The notes under the pieces are model-generated. The model searched no databases. It was not told where the DNA came from and saw nothing but the letters and a program-made list of their open reading frames with translations. Below, piece by piece: positions 1-10,919 of a stretch of DNA of 64,000 bases. The first letter of the stretch is position 1. Each line of letters begins with the position of its first letter. Made by a program: the position numbers and the translations under genes. This DNA is from Strigamia acuminata (Eukaryota; Arthropoda; Chilopoda; Geophilomorpha; Linotaeniidae), in assembly GCA_949358305.1 (NCBI GenBank), contig OX442319.1, positions 5,642,001 to 5,706,000 of the forward strand. The letters are read 5' to 3'.

Positions 1-110
1 CAGGAGCTTTTGATTAAAGATCTGTCATGTTGACTTTTCTACAAACCCAAGGCCCATTTTATATTCACAAGTGATAGCAGAGGATGTGGTTTGGGAGGCA
101 TACGAACACG
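1..110 (+). repeat. Fragment of decayed LTR-like repeat (family B)
   Basis: The opening bases (GGAGCTTTTGATTAAA, followed by a GATCTG/GGTCTG variant) recur at about 13868, just upstream of a primer-binding-site-like motif. The window therefore begins inside a remnant of the same LTR-type repeat. No coding capacity is seen. Confidence 0.45.
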
Positions 111-1548
111 TTATAAGGAAACTAGCCTAAAACACCTTCCTTCAATTCCTCAAACTGACCGATAAGGGAGTATTTAAAAAAAAAATTCTGTATGTAAATA
201 TTAAATCATCAGATTTCTAATTGATAATAAAAGATTTCACTAAACAAGGAAGACCAAATTCACCGATTTCCAATGTATCTCTTTCACTGCCAAACGCGAG
301 GTCAAGAAGTTTAAGTTTGTCCGTCAGTGGACAAAAGCAGAGCCAGCTGGCCTTTGGGTAAAATGAAGTTCAAGATCGACCGTATACAGATGCCAGAAAC
401 AATCGACGAATTGTTCTATGTTGAGCTGTACTACGTGAAAAACAAGCACCGCCGAGTAAGACTCGACTACTGTTCCAAGTTTCCCATTACGAACATATTA
501 ATAATGTGCATTTGTAAAACAATCCTAAATGGGCTTTAGCTATAGTACGTTAAAAGGTCGTGTATTTTATCAGTTTTAGTAATTAGACATATAAATCTTG
601 TTGTTGTGCAACCAGACAACAACCTGGAAAGAAAGGAAAAGTCTATGAAATATCTTTTAAATATCCTTGTCAAAACCAGTAACCAGAATTGCTTCAGAAA
701 CTAATGAAAACTTTCCCGAACAATTTGTTAAAAGTTTTTCTTGCTGCTACGCACGTTGGCAGTGAGTAATTTTCGTTGTTGAGAGAAGCAGACTCAGACA
801 ACGTCGCCGTCAAGGTCGTCGTTCGCGCCAGCGTGCCGAAGCGAGACCGGAGTCGTGCGGAGTTGCCGTGGATCCGAATTTAAGGCGAAGAGCAAGAGAC
901 GTTATCGTCGCTGTCCGAGTCGTCGTTCGCGCCGGCGTGCCGAAGCGAGACTTTAGTCGAGCGAGATTAGAGCCGATTAGAGCCGATTAGATACGGAAAT
1001 TCTTCCGTTTTCATCGTGTTCGGAAAACCTTCCGTCGTCGAGAGAAAAGAAGTATTTTTTTTAGGAAGAAAGTTGCAAAAAGTCCTTGCCATTTTCTACA
1101 GTGTCGAGGACGAGAAATCAACGCCATTCGACGCCATTTATCACTTCGATTATTCTTTATTTCTATTTCTTATTTATTTCATTTTTAGTATAACTTAATT
1201 CGTTTTATTTTATTTATTTTTGTAAAGTTTAAGAGATTTATTCGCCAGAAAAACAGAATAAATCATTCTTGTCTTTTTTCAAATAACTTGTTTTCTTTTA
1301 ATAAGTTAGAATTAGCTTTTATTTAATAATAGATTTAATTAGTTTTGAGATTATTTATAAGTCCTGTCACGGCATAGTAGTGATTAGTAGTGATTTTAGC
1401 CTAAGTAATCTTCAGAAGAAATGGATTGGGAGGAAATTTTGTATTCCTTATTATTTTCTCTGGTGTTAAAGTTTGTTGTCGATTGGAAGTATTTTGGCTG
1501 GTATGCTGTGTTCGTTGCTATTTACTACACAGAATTTAACAAAATTTA
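111..1548. other. Non-coding stretch with an imperfect GC-rich duplication
   Basis: No gene is supported. Bases 115-165 resemble the middle of repeat family A (compare 8205 and 16970). A 32-bp GC-rich word starting TCGTCGTTCGCGCC occurs at 816-847 and again at 920-951 with one difference. It lies in a GC-rich island (about 780-1000) that contrasts with the AT-rich flanks and resembles the GC-rich interior of the small LTR element at 14184. It may be leader sequence of a decayed retroelement. ORFs of 60-70 codons here show no recognisable domain. Confidence 0.4.
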
Positions 1549-2780
1549 ACAAAATTTAGAATTTCTTGTGCAGGGGGGATCCAACCCGAATGCAGCACAA
1601 GAGTTTTTTTTAGATTCCAGTCTTCTTTTTTTCAGAAAATTGAATAAACTTTTTTAGCACGAAAACCATATTGCAGGAATTAATAAAAGAAAATTATTGT
1701 TCTTGGTTTTGGTATATTTATTCCAAATATCCAAATAATCCTCGATAATCTGGACAGCTAGTCTACTTCAAGATCTGTTGAAAGCCAACTGCTATTCATA
1801 CAGTAACTGATTTCAAATTTAATTTTTGTCAAACTATCGATTATTTTTTTAGGTTTAGGAATAACGTATACTTCTACACAGTAGAAGAAGAAGATAAACA
1901 CATCACTGATTTTATAAATGCAAAAAATGACCAATACGCCAATGGTATACCCGTTTGAGAACTTTATTGGTATTTAATCCAACATTACTACTTTTTTTGG
2001 CCCGACGTTTGGATCGTTAAGCCGACGAATTCACCAATTATTCGGGCAAGACCAACTTGATACGTAAATGACGCAGTCCTTAGAAAACTTCATTTTGTTA
2101 TTTTCATCTGATTTTCAACTGCTCACAGCAAAATACATTGCATCGATTGTGATTCCAAGAACAATGGGTTAAAAAGAAGAAAAGAATAGGAGAAGAGAGA
2201 AAACTACTGTAATGGCGGGGCGACCACGAATTCCATTTTTCTCGCCATCAGTGTCATCATTGTTTTTTCATTTCGTAATGATATCAGCCCCATAATTCCT
2301 GCCATTATAATTGCAGAGAAGCCGACTCGTATTCATTGTTTTCATTCCTCATTATCGTAATTCCCGCATTTATTCATTATTTATTGTATAATTTCATCAG
2401 CGCTTGCTTCGTTTGTATTTGAGTTCTATTTTTCACTTCTATTTTTCTTTTTGATTTAAAACACTTGTTCTCTATTCATAACCCGCAAGATGGGAATATG
2501 TTTGTCTACATGACAGGTGAAATAAGACAGCTAAGGATGTTATAGCTGAGGCGGCGAACCAAGCAGGAAAACTGATCACAATGGAAGACATCAAAGCGCT
2601 GCGGCAAGTGGTAAATGCTGCAGTCATATAGTTTTAAGCTTACAATACCAACTTTTACAAATAAGGAAATGTGTGCATCCTCCTTATTAAAGGTTGTCAT
2701 AAATTTTTTTTAGAATTTGTATTTTTTTTAAATACAATGAAAAATAAATAAAAACCACTTTCTGGGGCACCAAACTATTT
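1549..2780 (+). repeat. Dispersed repeat family A, copy 1 (rearranged)
   Basis: The segment from AAAATTTAGAATTTCTTGTG to about 1790 matches copy 4 (16545 onward). It is interrupted by roughly 320 bp of unrelated sequence and resumes near 2117 with the CTCACAGCAAAATACATTGC block. After another unrelated stretch (about 2215-2483) the piece equivalent to the small ORF of copy 3 (13115-13260) appears at 2484-2640. It ends in the AAATACAATGAAAAATAAAT-like poly(A) tail also seen in copies 2 and 4. The ORF piece carries a frameshift and stops here, so this copy is dead. Confidence 0.65.
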
Positions 2781-3340
2781 GGTATACGTCGGTTGGTATA
2801 GAATGTTTTAGGCTTCATCTAGTTTGAAATGAAATCATCAATAATTTCGAGATTGTCGAGTAAAATTCGTGACCACTTATGTTTTCGGGTTTTCTAAATA
2901 CCGCTTTTATAATTCCCGGTTATTCCCATTTATTGTACATATTTAAGAGTTAATTCGTAAAAGTGTCTTCAATAGATTGTTCTTACGATATTGAAATTGT
3001 AATTAAAAGACGTTTAATATTTTACCTGTAAAATTGACAAGTGTTTAACAGTAAAAATCGTTTAGCCCTACTTTTTTAAGCCTTTTTCTGTTATCAAATT
3101 TGAGTATTTAAAAATATTTTATGCCAACCGACTATAACCATGGTTCGAGCCTGGGTGGCAAATCCAGCACATGCAACAGAGAGACATTTACAGCAACAGC
3201 GATAATTCTAACGGCTTTTGTCATAGTATATTACTTGCGTTTCTACACCCAATGAATAAACAATTTTTTGTAATAGAAAGTGTAGCTGATTATTTTGAAT
3301 ATCCACTGGGAATTCAAGAACAAGTCAAAGGAAGGGCTAA
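2781..3340. other. AT-rich stretch without a gene
   Basis: I see no gene. At 3139-3160 there is a tRNA B-box-like word (GGTTCGAGCCT), possibly from a tRNA-derived short element, but no matching A box at the right distance. An ORF at 3171-3401 has no recognisable domain and overlaps the start of family A copy 2. Confidence 0.3.
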
Positions 3341-3516
3341 GAAGGGCAAAGATCTGTTGACAGCCAACTGCTCACAGCAAAATACATTGCATAGATTGTG
3401 ACTCCAAGAACAATGGGTTAAAGAGGAGAAAGGAATAGGAAAAGAGAGCAGACTAGTGTAGCGTTATAAAAAAAAGTTGCAACTATAAATACAACAAACC
3501 AAACAACTACGAACTC

Positions 3517-3692
3517 TGTGGTATAGTGTTTACCTGTTTAATGATAAGAGTCGCCACTAGAGGGCGATAGTATGTGACGTAGGTGAACGAGATTATAAAG
3601 GTTGATGAAGGCCGAATAAAGAGCAGTTACGAATCAAGTGCAATACCGGTGTGGACTCCTTTATTATACAGTGACAATATAACGACATTACA
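3517..3692 (+). repeat. 5' LTR of Ty3-type element
   Basis: This is a 176-bp long terminal repeat, starting TGTGGTATAG and ending GACATTACA. It matches the copy at 8014-8189 over its full length as far as I can compare. It contains a TATAAA-like word and an AATAAA near the middle, which fits promoter and polyadenylation roles. Confidence 0.95.
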
Positions 3693-3710
3693 TTGGCGAC
3701 GAGCGGGACT
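3693..3710 (+). other. Candidate primer-binding site
   Basis: TTGGCGACGAGCGGGACT immediately follows the 5' LTR. The TGGCGAC start is typical of primer-binding sites in Ty3-type elements. I cannot assign the tRNA without a search. Confidence 0.65.
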
Positions 3711-3808
3711 GATTTGGAGAACGTTTGGTGTGCGTGTGAGTTGCGATTTTGTACGGATTGCGGTTTTTTTTGTTTGTGAACTTTTCTGCACACGTGTGAA
3801 TTTCCAAG

Positions 3809-6800
3809 ATGGCGGAGTCGAAGCCAGTGGTGGGCGTGGCGCCGGGACCGGCTGGTTTTGTGCAAGCGCTGGGCCTACCTGCTTTTGACGTTCATGGAGA
3901 GGCCACAACACAGGACCAGCGTTGGACCAGATGGGTTAAGCGTTTGGAGATGTACATGGTCGCCGCGGGAATAACTGACGATGCGAGGAAGGCGGCGATG
4001 TTGCTGCATCATGCAGGCGAGGAGGTGTTCGGGATTTACGAAACGCTTACGTTGGCGGATGGTAAATATGAGACTATAAAAACTGGGTTGGCAGCATATT
4101 TCGCACCGAGGAAAAATGTGGAATTTTGTAAATACAATTTTCGGATGAGTCGCCAGAGGGCGGGCGAGACGCTGGATGAATTCCGCACGCGTTTGAAACA
4201 GTTGTCGGTTGGATGCGAGTTTGCGGACGATGATGTGGAAATCAAATCACAGATCATCATGGGAACGTCGATGGGTCATCTGCGTCGGCGAGGTCTTCGA
4301 GAGGCGACGTGGGTTTTGAAGGATTTGTTGGATGCGGGCCGTGGATATGAAGTGTCTGAGTGGCAGGCAAAACATATGGAATCCGTGAGTAATTCTGACG
4401 AATTGGACATTAATTTGGTGCGCTTTGGTAGTTCTAGACGCGGAACGGACAGAGGAGGTGGTGCAGGTACAGCATCGAGAGGAGGTGGACAAACGAGGAG
4501 ATGCTTTAATTGTGGACGGAATTGGCCGCATCTGGAAGGACAGAACTGCCCGGCGAAGATGGTTAAATGCCATGGATGCGGAAAAACGGGTCATTTCGTC
4601 CGATTTTGTAAATCTAAACAGGACGGCAGAGAGGAAACAAAGCAAAAGGTTAATATCATGGACAGAGCGCCATCACGAGAGGATATTTTGGAGGATGACG
4701 AGCCAATTTGGAATATTGGTTTGGTCGGCTCGCAAGAAGGAATGCCAAAAGTGGAGCTGTCGATGGGGAAACGTAAGGTGAAGGTGTCGTTCGTGGTGGA
4801 TTCGGGTACGTCTGTTGATATTTTGAGCAGAGAGGTTTTTAGACGATTGATGCCAGCACCAGAGTTGCGGCGAAGCGAAGCGCGACTTTTGCCGTATGGA
4901 GCGACGGAACCATTGCCACTGCTGGGACGGATGAGAACTACGTTGGGAGACGGAGATAGGGATACCGTGGTGGACCTGTTTATAGTGGACCGAAAAGGGG
5001 AATCATTGCTGAGTTGGGCGACAGCGCGACGGTTGGAGATTGTTGGAGCTGTTAATAGTATCGAGCGAGGAAATTTAGCAGCACAAATCGAGGAGCAGTA
5101 TCCGGAATTATTTTGTGGAATAGGTAAATTGGTTGGTCGTCAGGTACATCTGCATGTGGACGAATCGATACCGCCATTGGCGCAAAGATATAGGCCGCTG
5201 CCGTTTAATTTAAGACGAAAAGTGGAAAAGGAATTGAGGCGATTAGTGGAGATGGATATCATCGAGAGAGTGGACGAGTCAATGGGTCCCACGTCATGGA
5301 TATCACCAATTCACGTGGTTGACAAGCCAAAGGACCCGGACCCTGATGCGATTCGCATATGTATGGACGCTAGGGAGGTGAATCGAGCAATAAAGAGGGT
5401 GAGACACACTTCCCCGAGGTTAGAGGACCTTATATCGATGGCCGAAGGAGCGACGATATTTTCAAAGTTAGATTTAAACCATGGGTTTCACCAGTTGGAA
5501 CTGGACGAGGCGTCGCGACAATTTATGGTTTTTGCGACGCACGTGGGTTTATTTCGCTTTAAGCGACTTGGGTTCGGAGTGAATTCAGCGCCTGAGATTT
5601 TTCAGGATTCAGTGGAAAAGGTGATCGAGGAAGTGGATAACACGATAAATATTATGGACGACATTTTTGTTGTCGGGAAAAGGGATGTTGATCACGGGGC
5701 GGCGTTACATGGAGTCTTGCGCAAATTGAAGGAAAAGAAGCTTACGTTAAATAAGCAGAAGTGCGAATTCGGGAAGAAAGAGTTGGTATTTTTCGGACAC
5801 GTATTTTCGGAGCGAGGGATCGCGGTTGACCCAAAGAAGGTGGAGGCAGTGGTCAAAATGGAGACACCAACGAATGCGGCGGAAGTAAAGAGCCTTTTAG
5901 GGATGATTGTTTATTGCGCGAGATTTGTTCGTAATATGGCCGATAAAACGAAGGCGCTGAGGGATCTGACGAAGAAGAGTGCGGTGTTTGCGTGGAAGCC
6001 AGCTCATCAAGCGGCATGGGAATACGTGAAGCGGGAATTGAGTAATAATGAGATTTTAGCCTATTACGATGTGACGGCGAAGATCCATTTGACGGTTGAT
6101 GCAGGGCCAAATGGGCTAGGCGCAATTCTGGCTCAATTGAAGGAAGGAGAGTTGGAGCCACGGGTTGTTGCATATGCTAGCAGGGCATTAACCGAGGTAG
6201 AAACGCGATATTCGCAAATAGAAAAGGAGACGCTTGCGGTGATTTGGTCGGTGGAGCATTTTTATTTGTATTTATATGGGACGGTATTTGTGGTTTTCAC
6301 TGATCATAAGCCACTGGTGAGCATCTTCAGTAACCGTAGATCGAGACCATCGGCGAGGATCGAGCGACTGTGTCTCCGAATTCAACAGTATGAGTTTGAG
6401 GTTCGACACACGTCGGGGTCCACAAACCCGAGCGATTATTTATCACGCCATCCGGGGGCACGATTCGGTTCGACGGAGAAAGTGGTAGAAGGATATGTTA
6501 ATTTTGTGGTGGATACGCGGTTGCCAACAACAATAACGAGGGAGGAGGTGGTTCGAGAGACCGGAATGGACGAGACGTTACAGCTGTTGAAGGAGGCGTT
6601 GCACGGGGTGGGAGGAGAAGGAGAGAAATTGTGGCGGGATGAGCGTTTGAAACCATTTATGATGATGAGAGAGGAGTTTACGAGCACGGAGGACGGTATT
6701 TTGTTGCGGGGTGACCGGATTTTAATTCCGGAATCGTTGAGATCAAGAGTGGTAGAATTGGCGCACAGAGGACATCAGGGGATTGTCAAAACTAAGAGCT

Positions 6801-7921
6801 TGTTAAGAGAGAAGGTGTGGTTCCCAGGTTTAGATAGACGAGTTGAGAGGAGGATTGCGCAGTGTGTACCGTGTCAAGCTAGTTTGGTGGTGTCGAGAAG
6901 GGAACCATTACAAATGACTGTGCTGCCAGAGAGACCTTGGCAGAGGCTAGCGATGGATTTCCTTGGGCCGTTCCCAGATGGGCGAATGTTGCTGGTGATG
7001 GTGGATGAATATTCGCGGTTTCCATTTGTAGATGAGGTGAATTCAACAGCGGCAAGGACGATAATACCAATTCTTGAGAAGAGATTTTCAGAGCTTGGGA
7101 TTCCGGAGTCAATAAAATCAGACAACGGTCCCCCATTTGCATCAGAGGAGATTCGAGCTTTTATGAAAGGATTTGGGATCCAGCACAGGAGAGTAACTCC
7201 ACTATGGCCCGAGGCAAATGGTGAAGTAGAAAGAATGATGCGAACCCTAAACAAGGCAATACTTACAGCGGTGACCGAAGGAAGAGTTTGGAACAAAGGA
7301 ATTTACGAGTTTTTATTGAATTATCGTGCGACCCCACATTCAACAACAGGTGTGGCACCAGCGAAGCTGTTATACCAGCGAGCATTGCAGACGAGACTGC
7401 CACAGAACTTCGAGAAAGTAAATGATGAGATTTTACGACAACGAGATGAGAAAGGAAAGGAGAAGATGAGGTTGGAGGCAGACGATCGAAGGAGAGTGTG
7501 CCCGCATGGTTTGACAGTCGGTGATCAGGTTCTGGTGAAAAGGCGAAAAACCAATAAGTTAATGACCCCATATGATCCCGAAGTGATGACGGTAGTAAAG
7601 GTTGAGGGTTCTCGGATTACAGCTAAGCGGGGTCAATACCAAGTGGTGAGGAATTCCTCATTTTTCAAAAAGATAGATATGGATGATGGAGAATTCGATG
7701 GATCAGGAGATGATGAGATGGAACGGTCGGTGTTGGAGGAGGAGGAGGAGAGGGTTGAGAGGGAGGAAGTTCAGCAACCCGGTGATGCACAACAACCGAT
7801 TGTCCAGCAGGCGGCTGAACAGCAACAGCAACCGGTGACTCCAGAACGCACTAGGCCAATACGTGAGCGACGAGAACCAGACCGGTATACAGATGTTAGA
7901 GTGACGCGAAAGAGAACTTGA
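3809..7921 (+). CDS. Gag-Pol polyprotein of the Ty3-type retrotransposon (1370 aa)
   Basis: One frame carries the whole retrotransposon protein set, with no frameshift between gag and pol. In order: a Gag-like region (1-220); two zinc knuckles (about 230-270), the second a canonical CX2CX4HX4C; an aspartic protease with DSG active site (about 331); reverse transcriptase (about 490-630) with the catalytic box as IMDD; RNase H (about 755-850) with the expected D, E and D residues; and integrase with its HH-CC zinc finger (about 980-1025) and DDE triad (near 1049, 1104 and 1139). The tail is acidic then glutamine-rich. No chromodomain is visible. All key residues are present, so the protein appears functional. 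The start is the first ATG after the primer site (MAESK), about 115 bp past the LTR. Confidence 0.96.
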   Translation: MAESKPVVGVAPGPAGFVQALGLPAFDVHGEATTQDQRWTRWVKRLEMYMVAAGITDDARKAAMLLHHAGEEVFGIYETLTLADGKYETIKTGLAAYFAPRKNVEFCKYNFRMSRQRAGETLDEFRTRLKQLSVGCEFADDDVEIKSQIIMGTSMGHLRRRGLREATWVLKDLLDAGRGYEVSEWQAKHMESVSNSDELDINLVRFGSSRRGTDRGGGAGTASRGGGQTRRCFNCGRNWPHLEGQNCPAKMVKCHGCGKTGHFVRFCKSKQDGREETKQKVNIMDRAPSREDILEDDEPIWNIGLVGSQEGMPKVELSMGKRKVKVSFVVDSGTSVDILSREVFRRLMPAPELRRSEARLLPYGATEPLPLLGRMRTTLGDGDRDTVVDLFIVDRKGESLLSWATARRLEIVGAVNSIERGNLAAQIEEQYPELFCGIGKLVGRQVHLHVDESIPPLAQRYRPLPFNLRRKVEKELRRLVEMDIIERVDESMGPTSWISPIHVVDKPKDPDPDAIRICMDAREVNRAIKRVRHTSPRLEDLISMAEGATIFSKLDLNHGFHQLELDEASRQFMVFATHVGLFRFKRLGFGVNSAPEIFQDSVEKVIEEVDNTINIMDDIFVVGKRDVDHGAALHGVLRKLKEKKLTLNKQKCEFGKKELVFFGHVFSERGIAVDPKKVEAVVKMETPTNAAEVKSLLGMIVYCARFVRNMADKTKALRDLTKKSAVFAWKPAHQAAWEYVKRELSNNEILAYYDVTAKIHLTVDAGPNGLGAILAQLKEGELEPRVVAYASRALTEVETRYSQIEKETLAVIWSVEHFYLYLYGTVFVVFTDHKPLVSIFSNRRSRPSARIERLCLRIQQYEFEVRHTSGSTNPSDYLSRHPGARFGSTEKVVEGYVNFVVDTRLPTTITREEVVRETGMDETLQLLKEALHGVGGEGEKLWRDERLKPFMMMREEFTSTEDGILLRGDRILIPESLRSRVVELAHRGHQGIVKTKSLLREKVWFPGLDRRVERRIAQCVPCQASLVVSRREPLQMTVLPERPWQRLAMDFLGPFPDGRMLLVMVDEYSRFPFVDEVNSTAARTIIPILEKRFSELGIPESIKSDNGPPFASEEIRAFMKGFGIQHRRVTPLWPEANGEVERMMRTLNKAILTAVTEGRVWNKGIYEFLLNYRATPHSTTGVAPAKLLYQRALQTRLPQNFEKVNDEILRQRDEKGKEKMRLEADDRRRVCPHGLTVGDQVLVKRRKTNKLMTPYDPEVMTVVKVEGSRITAKRGQYQVVRNSSFFKKIDMDDGEFDGSGDDEMERSVLEEEEERVEREEVQQPGDAQQPIVQQAAEQQQQPVTPERTRPIRERREPDRYTDVRVTRKRT

Positions 7922-8000
7922 TGTGATTGTTTACCAATTTTTATTATTGTATTTTTTTTGATTGATTCGGATTTATTGTGAAATGATTTATTAATGTTAT

Positions 8001-8013
8001 AAGGGGGAAGGGA
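8001..8013 (+). other. Polypurine tract
   Basis: AAGGGGGAAGGGA lies directly against the 3' LTR. This is the expected position of the plus-strand primer for reverse transcription. Confidence 0.9.
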
Positions 8014-8189
8014 TGTGGTATAGTGTTTACCTGTTTAATGATAAGAGTCGCCACTAGAGGGCGATAGTATGTGACGTAGGTGAACGAGATTATAAAGGTT
8101 GATGAAGGCCGAATAAAGAGCAGTTACGAATCAAGTGCAATACCGGTGTGGACTCCTTTATTATACAGTGACAATATAACGACATTACA
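8014..8189 (+). repeat. 3' LTR of Ty3-type element
   Basis: This is the second 176-bp LTR and I find no difference from the 5' copy. It is followed by the AACTC target duplication and then by resumed family A sequence. Confidence 0.95.
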
Positions 8190-9750
8190 AACTCGTTACC
8201 AAGAAACTTGCCCAAAACATCTTCCTACAATTCCTCATTACATTACAAAACAAATGTATATTAAAGGTTTTAAACAATTACATTTTTTTAAAGGAAATAG
8301 TTTTGCTAAAAAAGCAAGTTGAAGATAAGTTTAAAAATATTTCCATATTTTTAAAGATTTTGTTGTTGAGCAAATATAGAAAAGAACAGGATTATAACAG
8401 CTGGTGCCCATGAAAGTTTGGATACAACTGTTGTGGATGCAAGAATCAGCAAGTGGCGAATGATTGGATCCAGCAAAACATTTTCTAAGGAGGAGCTCAC
8501 AATGCATGTTTACTGCGATGCATTTATACGTGCAACTTGGAATTATTTTCCACATTTTTTGTACTAGCCAATTTCCAGCAACAAAATGCCGACAAGTACT
8601 ATGTAAAAACAAAATTTACAATGCAATTAAGTGGTAAATGCTGCACTCATACAGTCCTACAATACCAACTTTTTCAAACGAGGAAATGTGTGCATCCTCT
8701 TTATTAAAGGGCGTCATAAATTTTTTTTAAAAATTTGTATTTTTTAAACGCAATGAAAAATAAATAAAACCCACTTTCTGAGGGCACCAAACCAACTTGA
8801 TCAAATCATGGAGAATCGCTCAAGTGGCTGTCTAAAGACACCAGGAGGATTATTCACGAGCTACTGTTAGTTGGGAGAAAAATACCTTTTTTGAAATCAA
8901 ATTCCAAATCAACAACTTTTGGTGGGCAAACACAAAATGGCAAATTTCATTACCGGAACAGGCAAAATTAATCGAATTTGAAGTGAAAAATTCAAACCAA
9001 AGTTAAAAGAAATGTTTACCAAATAACATATTCGGAAATAGCTGAATCAGACTAAAAATATTTTTAAAACTCACAACACCATACGTTGTGCACTGGAGAA
9101 ATGCTTGAGAAATACGTTTCGAACTCGGTTAGGCCTAGTAGGCTTAAAATGGCGTCAAACAAGGAACAAATAGGAAATATACTATTCGGAAAACGAGGAA
9201 ACTAAGCAATAAACCAAAACAAAGAACAGAATAAGTGAACCAACGATATTCCAAAAGGCCTAATGATGATTGATGAATCAAGATGAAAAAAAAAAAGTCA
9301 AAAAAAAATACCAAAATAAATAAATAAATACATAATAAAAAAGAACTTATTTGGAACTCAGACTGAATACATACAAAATATGCATGTGACGTGTTCGATG
9401 TTAGATGTGGTTCTCACAAGGAGACTGCAAGAGTGTGTAATCCACAATTGTTAAAATTGTTTGTAAATAAAGCATTCACATCACCTAAACAATCTATTTT
9501 TCTCATATTAAAATGCACCTCTCTCTCACATTGTTACAAACAGTAACAACACACAGGATTCCTTACTGTGTGTTGAAACACCATTTTTGGATATTTTGAG
9601 TAAAAAGGTCAAGTGTAGCTCTACATTTGGTGATTAGGCTGTTCAAACCTTACTCTGGAACCCAGATAATTTGATATCACATGACTTATGACATCACAAC
9701 TTTGTTCACCAACATGACTGCCTGCATCAAGCAACAATAGTGTGTTGTGG

Positions 9751-9804
9751 TGGCTCAGTGGTTAAGGTAATGAACCAGGAATCTTTCCACACAGGTTCAA
9801 ATCC
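9751..9804 (+). ncRNA. tRNA-derived (SINE-like) Pol III promoter, left arm
   Basis: A box TGGCTCAGTGG (9751-9761) and B box GGTTCAAATCC (9794-9804) match tRNA internal promoter consensus at normal spacing. A T-run follows near 9819. The flanks do not form a tRNA acceptor stem, and the D stem is poor, so this looks like the tRNA-derived head of a short element, not a working tRNA gene. Confidence 0.6.
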
Positions 9805-10015
9805 TGTTGTCTGTGAAAATTTTTACTTTTATTTTTTCTTTATTTTTAGCAGTAAAGTTAATGTTTGTTATTTTATATTTGTTTTTAAAAAATTTTAATT
9901 AATTTTAATTTTTTAACATAAAAAATTAAAATTAATTATATTAATAAAATAACAAACATTAACTTTACTGCTAAAAATAAAGAAAAAATAAAACTAAAAA
10001 TTTTCACAGACAACA

Positions 10016-10069
10016 GGATTTGAACCTGTGTGGAAAAATTCCTGGTTCATTACCTTAACCACTGAGCCA
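10016..10069 (-). ncRNA. tRNA-derived (SINE-like) Pol III promoter, right arm
   Basis: This is the mirror copy of the left-arm motif: A box at 10059-10069 and B box at 10016-10026, both on the minus strand. Transcripts from the two arms would converge and could pair over hundreds of bases. Confidence 0.6.
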
Positions 10070-10404
10070 CCACAACACACTATTGTTGCTTCATGCAGGC
10101 AGTCATGTTGGTGAACAAAGTTGTGATGTCATAAGTCATGTGATATCAAATTATCTGGGTTCCAGAGTAAGGTTTGAACAGCCTAATCACCAAATGTAGA
10201 GCTACACTTGACCTTTTTACTCAAAATATCCAAAAATGGTGTTTCAACACACAGTAAGGAATCCTGTGTGTTGTTACTGTTTGTAACAATGTGAGAGAGA
10301 GGTGCATTTTAATATGAGAAAAATAGATTGTTTAGGTGATGTGAATGCTTTATTTACAAACAATTTTAACAATTGTGGATTACACACTCTTGCGGTCTCC
10401 TTGT

Positions 10405-10919
10405 CAGAGATTTCTAAAATGAATACAATACATACTTGTATTAATTTTGAATCACCAAATGTAAATAGCAAAGCCAAAACGAACAAATAAGAACGAGAAG
10501 AACCAAGTGAAACCAATGGTGCCAAATTCGGCAGAAAGAGAGACCAAATGTGATGATGTGTGGTTCGATTCATCATACGTTCGTTTCTACCACGAGCGGA
10601 ACGAGACATTCTGTTGAAATGAAAAGATGGCGACAATGCGCACGAGGATGCGCACAAAAGCAACTTCAGCCTGGCGTCAACATTTTGAAACTGAATATAA
10701 TTACTTAAAACCATCATACCATTGTCAAATAAATTAATCAAATCAAATCAAACCAACGAGAAGCACAGACCAGTAATGCCATTCCTCTTACATAAAAATG
10801 GGAAAAGAAAGGAAGGACACAAGAGCAACTTGAGTATGAATTTTCATTTCTTTCTCAAATGATCATATTTTTCTCAGTGTGCCATTCATTTATTTTCTCA
10901 TTTATTTTCTCATTTCAAA
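10405..10919. other. No gene seen
   Basis: This is the AT-rich flank of the palindrome. A 155-codon minus-strand ORF runs from here into the palindrome arm, but it has no recognisable domain and reflects the repeat. Confidence 0.35.

Larger units (their letters stand above)
3517..8189 (+). mobile_element. Complete Ty3/gypsy-type LTR retrotransposon
   Basis: The element is 4673 bp, bounded by two 176-bp direct LTRs (TG...CA ends) that read identical by eye. It is flanked by the 5-bp target duplication AACTC (3512-3516 and 8190-8194). A primer-binding-site candidate follows the left LTR, a polypurine tract precedes the right LTR, and one uninterrupted gag-pol frame fills the middle. No env-like frame follows pol. 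Identical LTRs and an open polyprotein indicate a recent insertion that could still be active, although activity cannot be read from sequence. Confidence 0.96.
3347..9210 (+). repeat. Dispersed repeat family A, copy 2, split by the Ty3 element
   Basis: Bases 3347-3516 and 8190-9210 join into one family A unit that is collinear with copy 4 (16770-17935). Shared landmarks are the CTCACAGCAAAATACATTGC block, a TATAAATA box near 3484, a block encoding the TTVVDARISK peptide (about 8420), a poly(A)-signal-rich tail near 8760, and a 3' block around ACCATACGTTGTGCAC (about 9080). The 130-bp small-ORF segment present in copy 3 is missing here and in copy 4, so these two copies look like an internally deleted subfamily. 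The younger Ty3 element is inserted inside it. Confidence 0.75.
9416..10404. repeat. Near-perfect 1-kb palindrome (inverted repeat)
   Basis: Bases 9416-9875 are the reverse complement of 9945-10404. Every landmark I checked pairs at a coordinate sum of 19820, so the arms contain no net indel, and I see only scattered mismatches (for example in the tRNA-like part). The centre is about 70 bp of A/T with its own smaller inverted repeat. Both arms include a tRNA-like promoter pointing toward the centre. ORFs in the palindrome mirror each other across arms and are not credible genes. It could be a foldback transposon, a head-to-head duplication of a SINE-bearing segment, or an assembly artefact. 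Confidence 0.93.

Noticed and set aside
9738-9812. Functional tRNA gene in the palindrome
   Set aside because: A and B boxes are good, but the acceptor and D stems do not pair, so it is better read as a tRNA-derived short element.
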